From: Nannocystis sp.
GTDB taxonomy: Bacteria > Myxococcota_A > Polyangia > Nannocystales > Nannocystaceae
Length of the DNA: 64,000 nucleotides
Reading direction: 5' to 3'
NCBI RefSeq assembly: GCF_016714285.1
Contig: NZ_JADJNN010000035.1
Location: forward strand, 186,001 to 250,000
Each line of letters starts with the position of its first letter. Position 1 is the stretch's first letter. The translations under genes and the position numbers were made by a program. This document shows positions 1 through 9,156 of this stretch, in pieces. The notes beneath the pieces were generated by a model. The model was not told the origin of the DNA. It was given only the letters and a program-made list of their open reading frames with translations, and made no database searches.

Positions 1-923
1 CCGTCGTGGAAGTACGGCGCCGTCTTGCCGACGTTGCGCAGCGTCGGCGTGCGAAACTTGTACTTGTCGGCGTCGGCCTTGCTCGCGTCGAAGCGGCCCA
101 GATCGCCGCCCTCGCCGCTCTCCGGCACCCCGACCCCGGTCTTGTGATAGAGCCCGTCGGCGAAGTTATCTCCGCTGTGGCAGGTCGCACAGGCCGCCTT
201 GCCGCGGAACAGCTCCCACCCGCGCTGCGCCTCCGGGCTCATCGTGCTGCTGTCCCACGGCGTGTCGCCGCACAGCAGCGTGCGCTCGTACGCCGACACC
301 GCCTTCGCCACCAGCTCCGGCGTCACCGGCACCGCGCCGAACACCGCCGTGAACTGCTCCCTGTACTCCGGCAACCCGCCGATCTCCGTCGCCTTGGCGG
401 CGAGGCCCGGCTCTCCGACCCCCATGTTGCCGCCCTTCCACGCCCCGAGCATCTGCTTCTCCAGCCCCTTCGCGCGGCCGTCCCAGTAGCTCTCCGCGTG
501 ATACGCGACGTTCCAGATCGTCGGCGAATTTCGCGGCAACAGCTTGTCCCCCGGCCCGAGCGCCCGGGCCCGCCCGTCGGCGTTGCCGAGCTCGTTCTGG
601 TGGCAGCTGTAACAGCTGCGCGTCCCGTCCACGCTCAGCCGCCTGTCGAAGAACAGCTCGTGCCCGAGCTTCACCTTCGCCGCCGTCATCGGGTTGTCCT
701 CCGGCACCGCCGGCGCCTTCATCCCCCGCGGCAACACCCACGCATACTCCTCGACCACCTCGTCCTTGGGCGCGACCTTCACCTCGCCCTTCACCTCACC
801 CTTCGCCTCCACCGCCTGCTTGCTCGGCCCCTGCTTGCTCCCGCGCTGCGCCGTCTCACCGCCACACGCGAGCGGCACCAACAAACCCAACAGCAGCGTG
901 ACCCGGGACCGACGTGACAGCAT
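1..923 (-). CDS. Di-haem cytochrome c peroxidase (MauG/CCP family), 3' end outside window
   Basis: Periplasmic di-haem peroxidase that would reduce hydrogen peroxide with electrons from small c-type carriers. The ATG at 923 opens with a lipoprotein-type signal (MLSRRSRVTLLLGLLVPLAC), then a Lys/Glu-rich linker. Two c-haem motifs are visible, SCYSCH in the first half and ACATCH in the second, and the last readable residues, FRTPTLRNVGKTAPYFHDG, are the signature of the second CCP domain. The frame is open to the window edge, so the C-terminus is missing. It starts 10 bases after the PhyH stop codon and is the last visible gene of the leftward murF operon. Peroxidase versus MauG-like oxidase cannot be decided from this part. 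Basis: motifs seen; function by family. Confidence 0.9.
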   Translation of the reverse strand, partial: MLSRRSRVTLLLGLLVPLACGGETAQRGSKQGPSKQAVEAKGEVKGEVKVAPKDEVVEEYAWVLPRGMKAPAVPEDNPMTAAKVKLGHELFFDRRLSVDGTRSCYSCHQNELGNADGRARALGPGDKLLPRNSPTIWNVAYHAESYWDGRAKGLEKQMLGAWKGGNMGVGEPGLAAKATEIGGLPEYREQFTAVFGAVPVTPELVAKAVSAYERTLLCGDTPWDSSTMSPEAQRGWELFRGKAACATCHSGDNFADGLYHKTGVGVPESGEGGDLGRFDASKADADKYKFRTPTLRNVGKTAPYFHD

Positions 924-933
924 GGCCGCGACG

Positions 934-1809
934 CTACACCAGCGCCCCCGCACGCGCCAGCGGCGACCCCGCGGCGAGCCGACGAAACGGCAGCTGCGGC
1001 CCGCGCTGCAGCCAGTTGTCGGCCGGGTACGCCGCGTCCTCCTCCACACAATGCAGCGAGTACGCCAGACGTCGCCGCGGCGACCGGTTGGCCCCGCTCC
1101 AGTGCGGCAAGAGTCCGTGCAGCAGCACCAGAGTCCCCGCCCGCACCGGCAGCGCGACCGGTTCAGTCGGCCCCGGCAGCGCCGCCGCGTCGAGCAGGGC
1201 AAAACCCACCCCGTCCCCCTCACGACGAAAGCGCCGCCGCAGCGGCCCGCGCTGCTCACCCGGCGCGACCCACAGGCAGCCATTGTCCCGCGTCGCGTCC
1301 TCGAGCGCGAACCAAAAACCCACCACCGACAGCGGCTCGGTATACAGAAAGGTCGCGTCCTGATGCCACGCGACCTCCCCGCCGACCCCCGGCTGCTTGA
1401 AGATCGCCATGCTCTGCACCGCCAGCGGCGCCCGCATCCCGATCGCCGCCGCGATCTCGACGAGCCGCGGGTCGTACGACACCTCCGCGAAGCCCGGATC
1501 GAGGTCGTGCAGCGCGTGCCCGATCTTGTTGATCGCCCGCTCCGGCGCGACCCGCAGCGCCCCGTCCGGCGTGAACGCGTCCGCCTCAAAGAAGCAGCGC
1601 AGCTGATCCCCCGATCCCAGGAACCACGCGTCGCTGCTGCGCGCCTGCTCCGTCGTCGAGAACCGCGAGCGCGGCCCCGTCGGCGCCTGCTCGGCCGCGA
1701 TCTGCTCGGCCCGATCGATCAGCGCGGCACATGTCCTTGGGGCCAGGAAGTCCGGCACCGCCAGATAACCGTCACGCGCGTACGCGGCGACCTGCGCGCC
1801 CGTCAGCAC
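934..1809 (-). CDS. Phytanoyl-CoA dioxygenase (PhyH) family protein
   Basis: Predicted non-haem Fe(II)/2-oxoglutarate oxygenase of the PhyH superfamily, 291 aa. The Fe-binding WHQD motif is clear (VAWHQDATFLYTEPLSV), and the distal histidine and 2-oxoglutarate arginine lie in LLHGLLPHWSGANRSPRRRL. I take the GTG at 1809 because its G is also the last base of the upstream TAG stop, a one-base overlap typical of translational coupling; the open frame extends further upstream only inside the previous gene. The substrate is unknown; members act on lipids, amino acids or natural products. Position between a membrane protein and a cytochrome peroxidase, downstream of murF, suggests co-transcription but no clear pathway. 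Confidence 0.85.
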   Translation of the reverse strand: MLTGAQVAAYARDGYLAVPDFLAPRTCAALIDRAEQIAAEQAPTGPRSRFSTTEQARSSDAWFLGSGDQLRCFFEADAFTPDGALRVAPERAINKIGHALHDLDPGFAEVSYDPRLVEIAAAIGMRAPLAVQSMAIFKQPGVGGEVAWHQDATFLYTEPLSVVGFWFALEDATRDNGCLWVAPGEQRGPLRRRFRREGDGVGFALLDAAALPGPTEPVALPVRAGTLVLLHGLLPHWSGANRSPRRRLAYSLHCVEEDAAYPADNWLQRGPQLPFRRLAAGSPLARAGALV

Positions 1810-3062
1810 TAGAACCGCCCGCCGAGCCCCAGGCTCATCCCGCTCAGCACCCCGTTGCTGCCGATCGGCGAGGCCCCGAAGCGCAGCCCGCGGCTCGCCG
1901 TCGGCCGCCGCTGCGTGTCCTCGAGGCGCAGCCGCTTCAGCTCCCGCCGCGCCGTCAATGCATCGACCGCCATGAAGCCCGACCCGCCGAGCCCGAGCAC
2001 CCCGGCGCCGGCCGTCAGCCCGCGCAGCTGCAGCGACTTCACGTCGCCATAGAAGCCCGTCAACCACAGGACGTTGAGCAGCGTCGCCGCCGAATAGAAG
2101 GTCCAGCCCATCGCCCGGGCCCAGATCTTGCCCTGCACCCGCAGGTCGCGGCTCGTGCTGCGCCCGCCGATCGCCACCACCGGGGTCCCCAGCGTCGTCG
2201 TCGTCACCCCGATCACCGAGTACACAAAGTGCGGCATCTCGACCGCCCCCCTCGTACACACCGCCCCGTCGACCTGCGAACGCTCGCACTTGGGATCGGG
2301 GTGCCCGATGTCGTACAGCGCCCCCATCACCAGCCCCAGCCCCGACAGCCCGATCCCCACCGCCGCCCCGCTGCGCGCCCACTCCGACGGCGTCGCGTCG
2401 TGCGTCTTGCACTCCCACGAGTTCTGGTGCAGCGAGGTCACGGCCACCAGCGGCGCCTGCTGCTTGCCGTTCTTGCGGTGCACGTAGAACAGCGCGTCCG
2501 GCGTCTTGCGCGTCAAGGTCACACACTCGCGCGACCCCGAACCCATCACCATCAACATCTCCTGCCCCATCACCGCCGGCCACATCGACTCGTTGAACGG
2601 CGCCCGAAAATACCGCGGCACCCCGTCCCCCGCCTTGGCAACCCCGGCCTGCACCTCGTACACGCCCTCCTGCGCCCGCTGCGGCGGCCTGCGCGACACC
2701 CCGGCCCGCGGCGCCGTCACCGGCGGTGCGCTCACACCTGTCCCGGCGGCCAGCTCACCACCATTGCCAGCACCGGTCCCAGCGGCCAGCTCGCCGCCAC
2801 CTGTCCCCGGGGCCAGCTCACCACCTGTCCCCGGGGCCAGCTCGCCGCCACCTGTCCCCGGGGCCAGCTCGCCGCTCCCGCCACCTGTCCCAGAGGCCAG
2901 GGGATCGGCGCCGGGACGCTGCACCCGCGGCGCCGCGACCGGAGCCGCCCCGCCCGGCCGTTGCACCGCCGGCGCCAGCGGATCCGTCGGCGCCAGCGCG
3001 GCCGCCAACACGACAGGAGAGGGCAGCGCCAACGAGACGGTCAGGAGCGCGACGCGGAGCAC
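1809..3062 (-). CDS. Secreted/membrane protein with Gly-Thr repeat linker and four hydrophobic segments
   Basis: Unrecognised 417-aa protein. The GTG at 3062 gives an immediate signal sequence (VLRVALLTVSLALPSP), 10 bases after the murF stop; longer frames would run into murF. A low-complexity linker follows, rich in GELAPGTGG-type units. The C-terminal half has about four hydrophobic stretches (SGAAVGIGLSGLGLVMGAL, FVYSVIGVTTTTLGTPVVAI, WTFYSAATLLNVLWLTG, AGAGVLGLGGSGFMAV) and ends with MSLGLGGRF, a terminal Phe as in many outer-membrane-linked proteins. It is in the leftward operon between murF and the PhyH gene. Envelope location is likely; a function cannot be given. Confidence 0.7.
   Translation of the reverse strand: MLRVALLTVSLALPSPVVLAAALAPTDPLAPAVQRPGGAAPVAAPRVQRPGADPLASGTGGGSGELAPGTGGGELAPGTGGELAPGTGGGELAAGTGAGNGGELAAGTGVSAPPVTAPRAGVSRRPPQRAQEGVYEVQAGVAKAGDGVPRYFRAPFNESMWPAVMGQEMLMVMGSGSRECVTLTRKTPDALFYVHRKNGKQQAPLVAVTSLHQNSWECKTHDATPSEWARSGAAVGIGLSGLGLVMGALYDIGHPDPKCERSQVDGAVCTRGAVEMPHFVYSVIGVTTTTLGTPVVAIGGRSTSRDLRVQGKIWARAMGWTFYSAATLLNVLWLTGFYGDVKSLQLRGLTAGAGVLGLGGSGFMAVDALTARRELKRLRLEDTQRRPTASRGLRFGASPIGSNGVLSGMSLGLGGRF
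2737..2900 (-). repeat. In-gene degenerate tandem repeat (GELAPGTGG coding)
   Basis: Imperfect repeats of about 24-27 bp, read on the minus strand as GGCGAGCTGGCCCCGGGGAC-type units, give a run of ELAPGTGG/ELAAGTG peptides in the linker of the surrounding membrane protein. At least six related units are visible. Unit length is a multiple of three, so the frame is kept and copy number could vary without breaking the gene. Confidence 0.7.
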
Positions 3063-3072
3063 GCCCCGCAGT

Positions 3073-4488
3073 CTACACGCCGCACGCCGACGGCGGAGCC
3101 CCCGGCAGCGCGTCGGCGAGCGCCGCCACCACCCGCTCGAGCCGCATCCCCCGGCTGCCCTTGACCAGCAGCGCCCCCGGCCGCGCGCTGAAGCGGGCCC
3201 GCACCGCCGCCACCACGTCGTCCACGCTCTCGCCCGCGTGCCAGGCCGCGATCCCACGCGCCCTCGCGGCCTCCGTCGCCTGCTGGCTCAAGCTCCCGAA
3301 GGTGAACAGCGCATCGAGCCCCAGCTCGGCCACCAGCGCCCCCAGCTCATCGTGCAGCTGCGGCGCCGTCGGCCCGAGCTCCAACATGTCCCCGAGGACA
3401 GCCACCAGCGGACCCGGCCGCCGCCCCCGCAGCCCGGCCAGGCTGCGCAGCGCCGCCGCCATCGAGCCCGGGTTGGCGTTGTAACAGTCGGCGATCAACA
3501 GATGCGGCCCGAAGCTCAGCACCCGCCCGCGGTCGCCCACCGGCTGCACCTGCGCCAGCGCCTCGAGCATCCCCGCCACCGGACACCCGAGCCACAGCCC
3601 GACCACCAGCGCCGCCGCGGCGTTGCGCGCGTTGTGCCCGCCGAACAGCGAGAGCCCCACCCGCACCTCCTCGCCGCCCGCCCCGTGATGCAGCCGCAGC
3701 GTCAGGTGGGTCCGCTCGTCCTGCTCGACCCCGACGATCTGCACCGCCGTGTCCGCCTCCGCCCCGAAGCGCAGCACCCTCACCCCCTGCGGCACATGCC
3801 CGGCCAACAACGGCTCATCGTCGGGCAGCACGACCACCCCGCCCGGGCGCAGGTACGGCAGCACCTCGGCCTCGGCCGCCGCGATCGCCTCGAGGCTGCC
3901 CATGAACTCGAGGTGCTCGAGCGCGACGCTCGTGATCACCGCGACCTCCGGCCGCACGATCGACCCCAGCAGCGCGTTCTCCCCCGGCGCGCTCATGCCC
4001 AGCTCGAGCACCGCCGCGTCGGCGTCGTCCGGCCCATTGAGCAGCGTCAGCGGCACCCCGAGGTGGTTGTTGAAGTTGCCCGCCGTCGCCAGCAGCCGCG
4101 GATAGCGGGTCCGCAGCACCGCCGCGATCATCGCCCGCGTGGTCGTCTTGCCGTTGCTGCCGGTCACCGCCACCACCGGCCCGCGCACGCGATCCCGGGC
4201 CGCCCGCGCCAGCGCGTGCAGGGCCGCCAGCGTGTCCAAGACCTCCACCACCGTGCAACCCGCGTCCGCGGGCGCGCGCCCGGGCAGACACACCAGCGCC
4301 GCCGCCCCGGCCGCGAGCGCCGCGGGGATGAAGTCGTGCCCGTCGCGGGCGGCCACGATCGCCACGAACACGCCGCCGACCACCGGGGTCCGGCTGTCGA
4401 TGAAGGCGCCAGTGATCGCTTCCGCGGCGCCGCGCCGCACCAGGCGTCCGCCCGCGGCCGCCGCCAGTGTCTCGGGGGTCCAATGCAC
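3073..4488 (-). CDS. murF: UDP-N-acetylmuramoyl-tripeptide--D-alanyl-D-alanine ligase MurF
   Basis: Cytoplasmic peptidoglycan ligase that adds D-Ala-D-Ala to the UDP-MurNAc tripeptide using ATP. The protein is 471 aa, normal for MurF. Visible are the N-terminal domain (VHWTPETLAAAAGGRL, then DSRTPVVGGVFVAI), the P-loop VTGSNGKTTT, the NFNNHLGVPLTLL block, LELGMSAPGE, and the C-terminal domain with DCYNANPGSM and VAVLGDMLELG. The GTG at 4488 matches the usual N-terminus; the frame is open upstream only because it runs antisense over the HNH gene. It heads the leftward operon with the membrane protein, PhyH and peroxidase genes and is divergent from the HNH-mraY-murD direction, so the common murE-murF-mraY-murD order is broken here. 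Confidence 0.95.
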   Translation of the reverse strand: MHWTPETLAAAAGGRLVRRGAAEAITGAFIDSRTPVVGGVFVAIVAARDGHDFIPAALAAGAAALVCLPGRAPADAGCTVVEVLDTLAALHALARAARDRVRGPVVAVTGSNGKTTTRAMIAAVLRTRYPRLLATAGNFNNHLGVPLTLLNGPDDADAAVLELGMSAPGENALLGSIVRPEVAVITSVALEHLEFMGSLEAIAAAEAEVLPYLRPGGVVVLPDDEPLLAGHVPQGVRVLRFGAEADTAVQIVGVEQDERTHLTLRLHHGAGGEEVRVGLSLFGGHNARNAAAALVVGLWLGCPVAGMLEALAQVQPVGDRGRVLSFGPHLLIADCYNANPGSMAAALRSLAGLRGRRPGPLVAVLGDMLELGPTAPQLHDELGALVAELGLDALFTFGSLSQQATEAARARGIAAWHAGESVDDVVAAVRARFSARPGALLVKGSRGMRLERVVAALADALPGAPPSACGV

Positions 4489-4644
4489 ACCCCCGGATAC
4501 CAAACTCTCGCCCCCCTGCGCCACAACTCCACGCCTCCACCCAGATCGCGCCCGGAACGCCCCAACAAGCCCAGCAACTGGGCCGCCAGCCCCCGCCGAC
4601 GCCGTGCTAGCCTTGCCTGCGTTCGTGTGGGGAAGGAGGTCGCG

Positions 4645-5160
4645 ATGAAGACGCTGGTACTCGATCAAGGCTACGTCCCGGTCAAGGTCATCGCCTGGCA
4701 CCGCGCCCTCTGCATGAGCCTCATCGAGAAGGTCGAGGTCCTCGCCAGCTACGACCGCGAGGTGCGCACCGTCACCCGCAGCTTCCAGGCCCCCGCCGTC
4801 GTCCGCCTCCTCGGCACCATCCGCGCCCGCCCCCAGCTGGTCCGCTTCTCCCGCCGCAACGTCTACCTCCGCGACAACCACCGCTGCCAGTACTGTCAGA
4901 AGATCTTCACCGACGCCGAGCTCACCCTCGATCACGTCGTCCCCCGCGTCTCCGGCGGCAAGACCTCGTGGACCAACGTCGTCGCCGCCTGTGGCAGCTG
5001 CAACCGCCGCAAGGGCGGCCGCACCCCCGAGCAGGCCGGCCTGGCCCTGCGCACCCCGCCAAAGCGCCCGCAGTGGTCCCCGCTCTCGGTCGCCCAGCGC
5101 CTCCCGGAGCACGACCTCCCGGAGCTCTGGCGCGACTGGATCTTCAGCAACACCGGTTAG
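4645..5160 (+). CDS. HNH endonuclease family protein
   Basis: 171-aa protein of the widespread small HNH family. The zinc-binding HNH core is complete: RDNHRCQYCQKIFTDAELTLDH, then CGSCNRRKGG, with the two CxxC pairs holding zinc and DHVVPRVSGG carrying the catalytic His. The N-terminal VLDQGYVPVKVIAWHRAL block is the standard lead-in. A strong ribosome site GGAAGGAGGT ends 4 bases before the ATG and fixes the start. It is divergent from murF (156 bp between starts) and followed by a hairpin and the first copy of a three-copy structured element. Such genes are often chromosomal housekeeping or repair nucleases of uncertain role; nothing here shows it to be a homing enzyme. Confidence 0.92.
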   Translation: MKTLVLDQGYVPVKVIAWHRALCMSLIEKVEVLASYDREVRTVTRSFQAPAVVRLLGTIRARPQLVRFSRRNVYLRDNHRCQYCQKIFTDAELTLDHVVPRVSGGKTSWTNVVAACGSCNRRKGGRTPEQAGLALRTPPKRPQWSPLSVAQRLPEHDLPELWRDWIFSNTG

Positions 5161-5171
5161 CACCTCGACAC

Positions 5172-5196
5172 ACGGGCCTCGTCGCGCGTGGCCCGT
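5172..5196 (+). terminator. Hairpin after the HNH gene
   Basis: Seven-bp stem ACGGGCC/GGCCCGT with an 11-nt loop, starting 12 bases after the HNH stop codon. There is no T-tract, so it could be a weak terminator or a transcript-end stabiliser. Confidence 0.45.
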
Positions 5197-5226
5197 AACC
5201 ACAAGGGCGCTCGGCCTCGCAGTCAG

Positions 5227-5500
5227 CATGTCGCAAGAGACATGTCCGTACGGCCATGTCGCGCCCTCAGGGCCGGTGCGGTCCGGCGCTCGGCGACGCC
5301 GACCGCACCGTCCTTCAGCGGAGGCTTGCCGTGCCGGAGGGCCGAGAGGGGGGTCGACCGAGTCCGGCATAGACCCGGGCATCACCCCGGCGACGGTGTG
5401 TCAGGCCGTGTTTGAGGGCGACCCCCCTCTCGGACCTCCGGCACGGCAAGCCTCCGCGGGCACCAAGCCGGACCGCACCGGCCCGCGCGACGTCGTCCGC
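5227..5500 (+). repeat. Structured hairpin element, copy 1
   Basis: First of three related intergenic elements. In order: mini-hairpin CATGTC (5227-5232)/GACATG (5239-5244); 18-bp terminal inverted repeat GGGCCGGTGCGGTCCGGC at 5270-5287, matched exactly by its complement at 5467-5484; a 38-nt stem at 5319-5356 pairing with 5419-5456 with a single mismatch; and a 62-nt loop at 5357-5418 that is almost identical in all copies. Small internal pairings (CCGGG/CCCGG and ACGG/CCGT) can form in the loop. It lies between the HNH gene and mraY, both rightward. No convincing protein is encoded. It could be a structured RNA or a non-autonomous palindromic mobile element. Confidence 0.85.
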
Positions 5501-5619
5501 GCCACCGAACCACCCGGACCGCACCACCCGCGCCACCGAACCGCAGCCCGGCCGCCAGCCCCCGCCGACCCGCCAAATAGTTGCGCCGCCCGGCCCGGCC
5601 GTGCCATCCCCGCGAGGGC

Positions 5620-6741
<1,122 letters not shown>

Positions 6742-6813
6742 GGCCAGACCCACGCTGACCCTCGCCCCGCTGAGACCCTCGCCCTGCGCCCGAGCCCCCG
6801 CAAGAGATTGCCC

Positions 6814-8214
6814 ATGCAAGCGACCCCCTGGACCGGCCAGACCGCCCTCGTCGTCGGCGCCGGCGCGTCCGGCTCCGCCGCCGCCGCCCTCCTCCTCGCC
6901 CTCGGCGCCCGCGTCCGCGTCTACGACCAGCGCCCCGCCGCCAGCCTCCCCGCCGGCGCCGAGGCCTTCCTCGGCGAGCCCACCGTGCCCGACGCCGCCC
7001 TCGCCGGCATCGACCTGATGGTCCTCAGCCCCGGCGTCCCCCCCTCCCCCTTCCGCGCCGCCCAACAGCGCCTCGCCCCGCACGCGCGGGTCCACGGCGA
7101 GATGTCGCTGTCCCTCGCCGTCGCCGCCCACCGCTGGGGTCGCCTGCCCACCGTCCTGATCACCGGCACCAACGGCAAGAGCACCGTCACCGCCCTCACC
7201 GGCGCCCTGCTCACCGCCGCTGGCCGCCGCCCCTTCGTCGGCGGCAACCTCGGTGTCCCGCTCGCCGCCGCCGTGCTCGCCGCGATCGCCGACGACACGC
7301 CCGCCCCCGACAGCCTCGTCCTCGAGTGCTCGAGCTTCCAGCTCGAGACCCTCGGCCCGCACCCGAGCGACGTGGCCATGATCCTGAACCTCACCCCCGA
7401 TCACCTCGATCGCTACCCCACCCTCAACGACTACGCCGCCACCAAGGCCCGCATCTTCGCCGGCCTCGTCGACGACGGCCTCGCCCTGCTCGACGCCGGC
7501 GACCCCTGGACCCCCTACTTCCAAGACCAGCCCCACCGCGGCCGCACTGTCCTCGTGGACGCCCAACCCGGCACCGAGTCCGTCACCCACGCAGCCACCG
7601 CGGCGGGCGCACAGATCCACGGCCCGGGCCCAGGCCACACCCTGGCGCTCCCCGACGGCGAGACCTACCCGCGCGCCATCCTCCACCTCGCCGGCCGCCA
7701 CAACAGCAAGAACGCCCTGTTCGCCCTGCTCGCCGCCCGCCACCTCGGCGCCCCGCGCGAGGCCTGCCTCGCCGGCCTCGAGTCCTTCCGCGGCCTCCCG
7801 CACCGCATGGTCCTGGTCCGCGAGCTCGCCGGCGTCGCCTACTACGACGACTCCAAGGCGACCAACGTCGCCAGCGTCCTCGCCAGCCTCGACGGCTTCG
7901 ATCGCCCCGTCGTCCTCATCGCCGGCGGCCGGGCCAAGGGCGACGACCTCGCCCCGCTGCGCGCCCTGCTCGCCCGCGGTGGTCGCGGCCTGGTGGCGAT
8001 CGGCGAGTCCACCGAGCAGTTCTTCGCCGTCGGCGACGGCGTCGTCCCGACCCTCCGCGCGACCACCATGCCCGCCGCCGTCGCGGCCGCCCGCAGCCTC
8101 GCCCAGCCCGGCGACGCCGTGGTCCTCTCGCCCGCCTGCGCCAGCTACGACTGGTTCAAGAACTACGGCGAACGCGGCGACGTCTTCGCCGCCCTCGTGC
8201 GCGCCCTCGCCTGA
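6814..8214 (+). CDS. murD: UDP-N-acetylmuramoylalanine--D-glutamate ligase MurD
   Basis: Cytoplasmic ligase adding D-Glu to UDP-MurNAc-L-Ala. The 466-aa protein has the N-terminal Rossmann motif (ALVVGAGASGSAAAALL), LSPGVP, the P-loop ITGTNGKSTVTAL, ECSSFQLE, LNLTPDHLDRY, the HNSKNALFAL block, YDDSKATN, and the C-terminal VVLSPACASYDWFKNYGERG. ATG at 6814 chosen; a TTG two codons upstream is also in frame. It follows mraY directly, but the next gene is a lipoprotein rather than ftsW/murG, so this is only a fragment of a division/cell-wall cluster. Confidence 0.95.
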   Translation: MQATPWTGQTALVVGAGASGSAAAALLLALGARVRVYDQRPAASLPAGAEAFLGEPTVPDAALAGIDLMVLSPGVPPSPFRAAQQRLAPHARVHGEMSLSLAVAAHRWGRLPTVLITGTNGKSTVTALTGALLTAAGRRPFVGGNLGVPLAAAVLAAIADDTPAPDSLVLECSSFQLETLGPHPSDVAMILNLTPDHLDRYPTLNDYAATKARIFAGLVDDGLALLDAGDPWTPYFQDQPHRGRTVLVDAQPGTESVTHAATAAGAQIHGPGPGHTLALPDGETYPRAILHLAGRHNSKNALFALLAARHLGAPREACLAGLESFRGLPHRMVLVRELAGVAYYDDSKATNVASVLASLDGFDRPVVLIAGGRAKGDDLAPLRALLARGGRGLVAIGESTEQFFAVGDGVVPTLRATTMPAAVAAARSLAQPGDAVVLSPACASYDWFKNYGERGDVFAALVRALA

Positions 8215-8281
8215 GTCGACGATCGCGCCGCGCGGCCGCGTGCAGTGGACAGCCCGCCGCGATCGATCGATCCATGTCGCC

Positions 8282-9061
8282 ATGAATTGTCGCGGGTCGC
8301 TCGCCCTGTCCCTCGCCCTCGCCTGCACCCCCGGGGGCAGCGGCACCGAGACCACCGCGAGCTCGAGCAGCAGCACCAGCGCCACCGACCCCGCCCCGAC
8401 CACCGGCGAACCTGTCGAGCTCCAGCGCTGCACCCCGACCTGCAGCGTCGACGCCGACTGCCTCATCGCCGGCCAGGGCAGCGGCTTTCGCTGCCTCACC
8501 GGCGCCTGCCAGCTCCCGCCCTGCAGCGACGACGACGCCTGCCGCGTCGCCGCCAGCGGCTGGCAGGACCCCTGCGCCGACCAGGCCGCCTGCGGCCCCG
8601 GCCGCGCCTGCATCACGATCGCCGGCGGCGAGGGCCGCTGCGCCGCCCTCGAGGGCGACATGTTCATGTGCACGGACCTCGGCCTCGTCGCCCTCGCCCG
8701 CGACCCGATCGAGGGCGGCCGACCGCTGCTCGTCTGCGGCGACGACCGCTCGACCTGCGTCGACGACCACTGCGTGCGCCCCTGCCTGGCCGACGCCGAC
8801 TGCCCGCCCCAGCTCGGCCAGCCCCACTGCGACGTCCCGACCGGCGCCTGTCGCTGCAGCGCCGACACCGACTGTCAGATGAGCGGCCAGCCCGGCCTCG
8901 CCGCCTGCCTCGCCGGCACCTGCGGCTGCCAGGTCGACGCCGACTGCCAGGGCGGCAGCAACGTCGACACCTGCGTCGCCGGGGCCTGCGGCTGCACGTC
9001 GACCGCCGCCTGCACCACCCCGGTCTTCGATCACGTGACCCAGATCTGCCAGCCCGCCTGA
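8282..9061 (+). CDS. Cys-rich lipoprotein, DUF-type repeats
   Basis: Predicted surface lipoprotein of 259 aa. The signal MNCRGSLALSLALAC ends in a lipobox (LALAC), followed by a Ser/Thr linker (TETTASSSSSTSATDPAP). The rest is made of short cysteine repeats of the CSVDADCLIAGQG and CRCSADTDCQMSGQ kind, typical of myxobacterial secreted proteins with EGF-like or CxxDxxC modules. No catalytic motif is visible. It is the first of several lipoproteins that follow murD on the same strand. Adhesion or surface decoration is a guess only. Confidence 0.8.
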   Translation: MNCRGSLALSLALACTPGGSGTETTASSSSSTSATDPAPTTGEPVELQRCTPTCSVDADCLIAGQGSGFRCLTGACQLPPCSDDDACRVAASGWQDPCADQAACGPGRACITIAGGEGRCAALEGDMFMCTDLGLVALARDPIEGGRPLLVCGDDRSTCVDDHCVRPCLADADCPPQLGQPHCDVPTGACRCSADTDCQMSGQPGLAACLAGTCGCQVDADCQGGSNVDTCVAGACGCTSTAACTTPVFDHVTQICQPA

Positions 9062-9156
9062 GCGGCTCCGCCCGCCGCCGCAGCCATCGTGTGCGCAAGC
9101 GAACCCTCCACCGGACACCCAGCGCGCCGCTCCTCGCTATGCTCGCCTCCTCCTCG

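Noticed and set aside
4645..5500. HNH gene plus structured element as an IscB/OMEGA or homing-intron pair
   Set aside because: The HNH protein is a small stand-alone enzyme with no RuvC or RNA-binding part, and two of three element copies lack any nearby HNH gene.
5333..5500. Peptide encoded by the element loop (ESGVDPGITPATVCQAVFEG)
   Set aside because: Base changes between copies do not favour synonymous positions, the stem arms keep pairing rather than a protein, and there is no start with a ribosome site.
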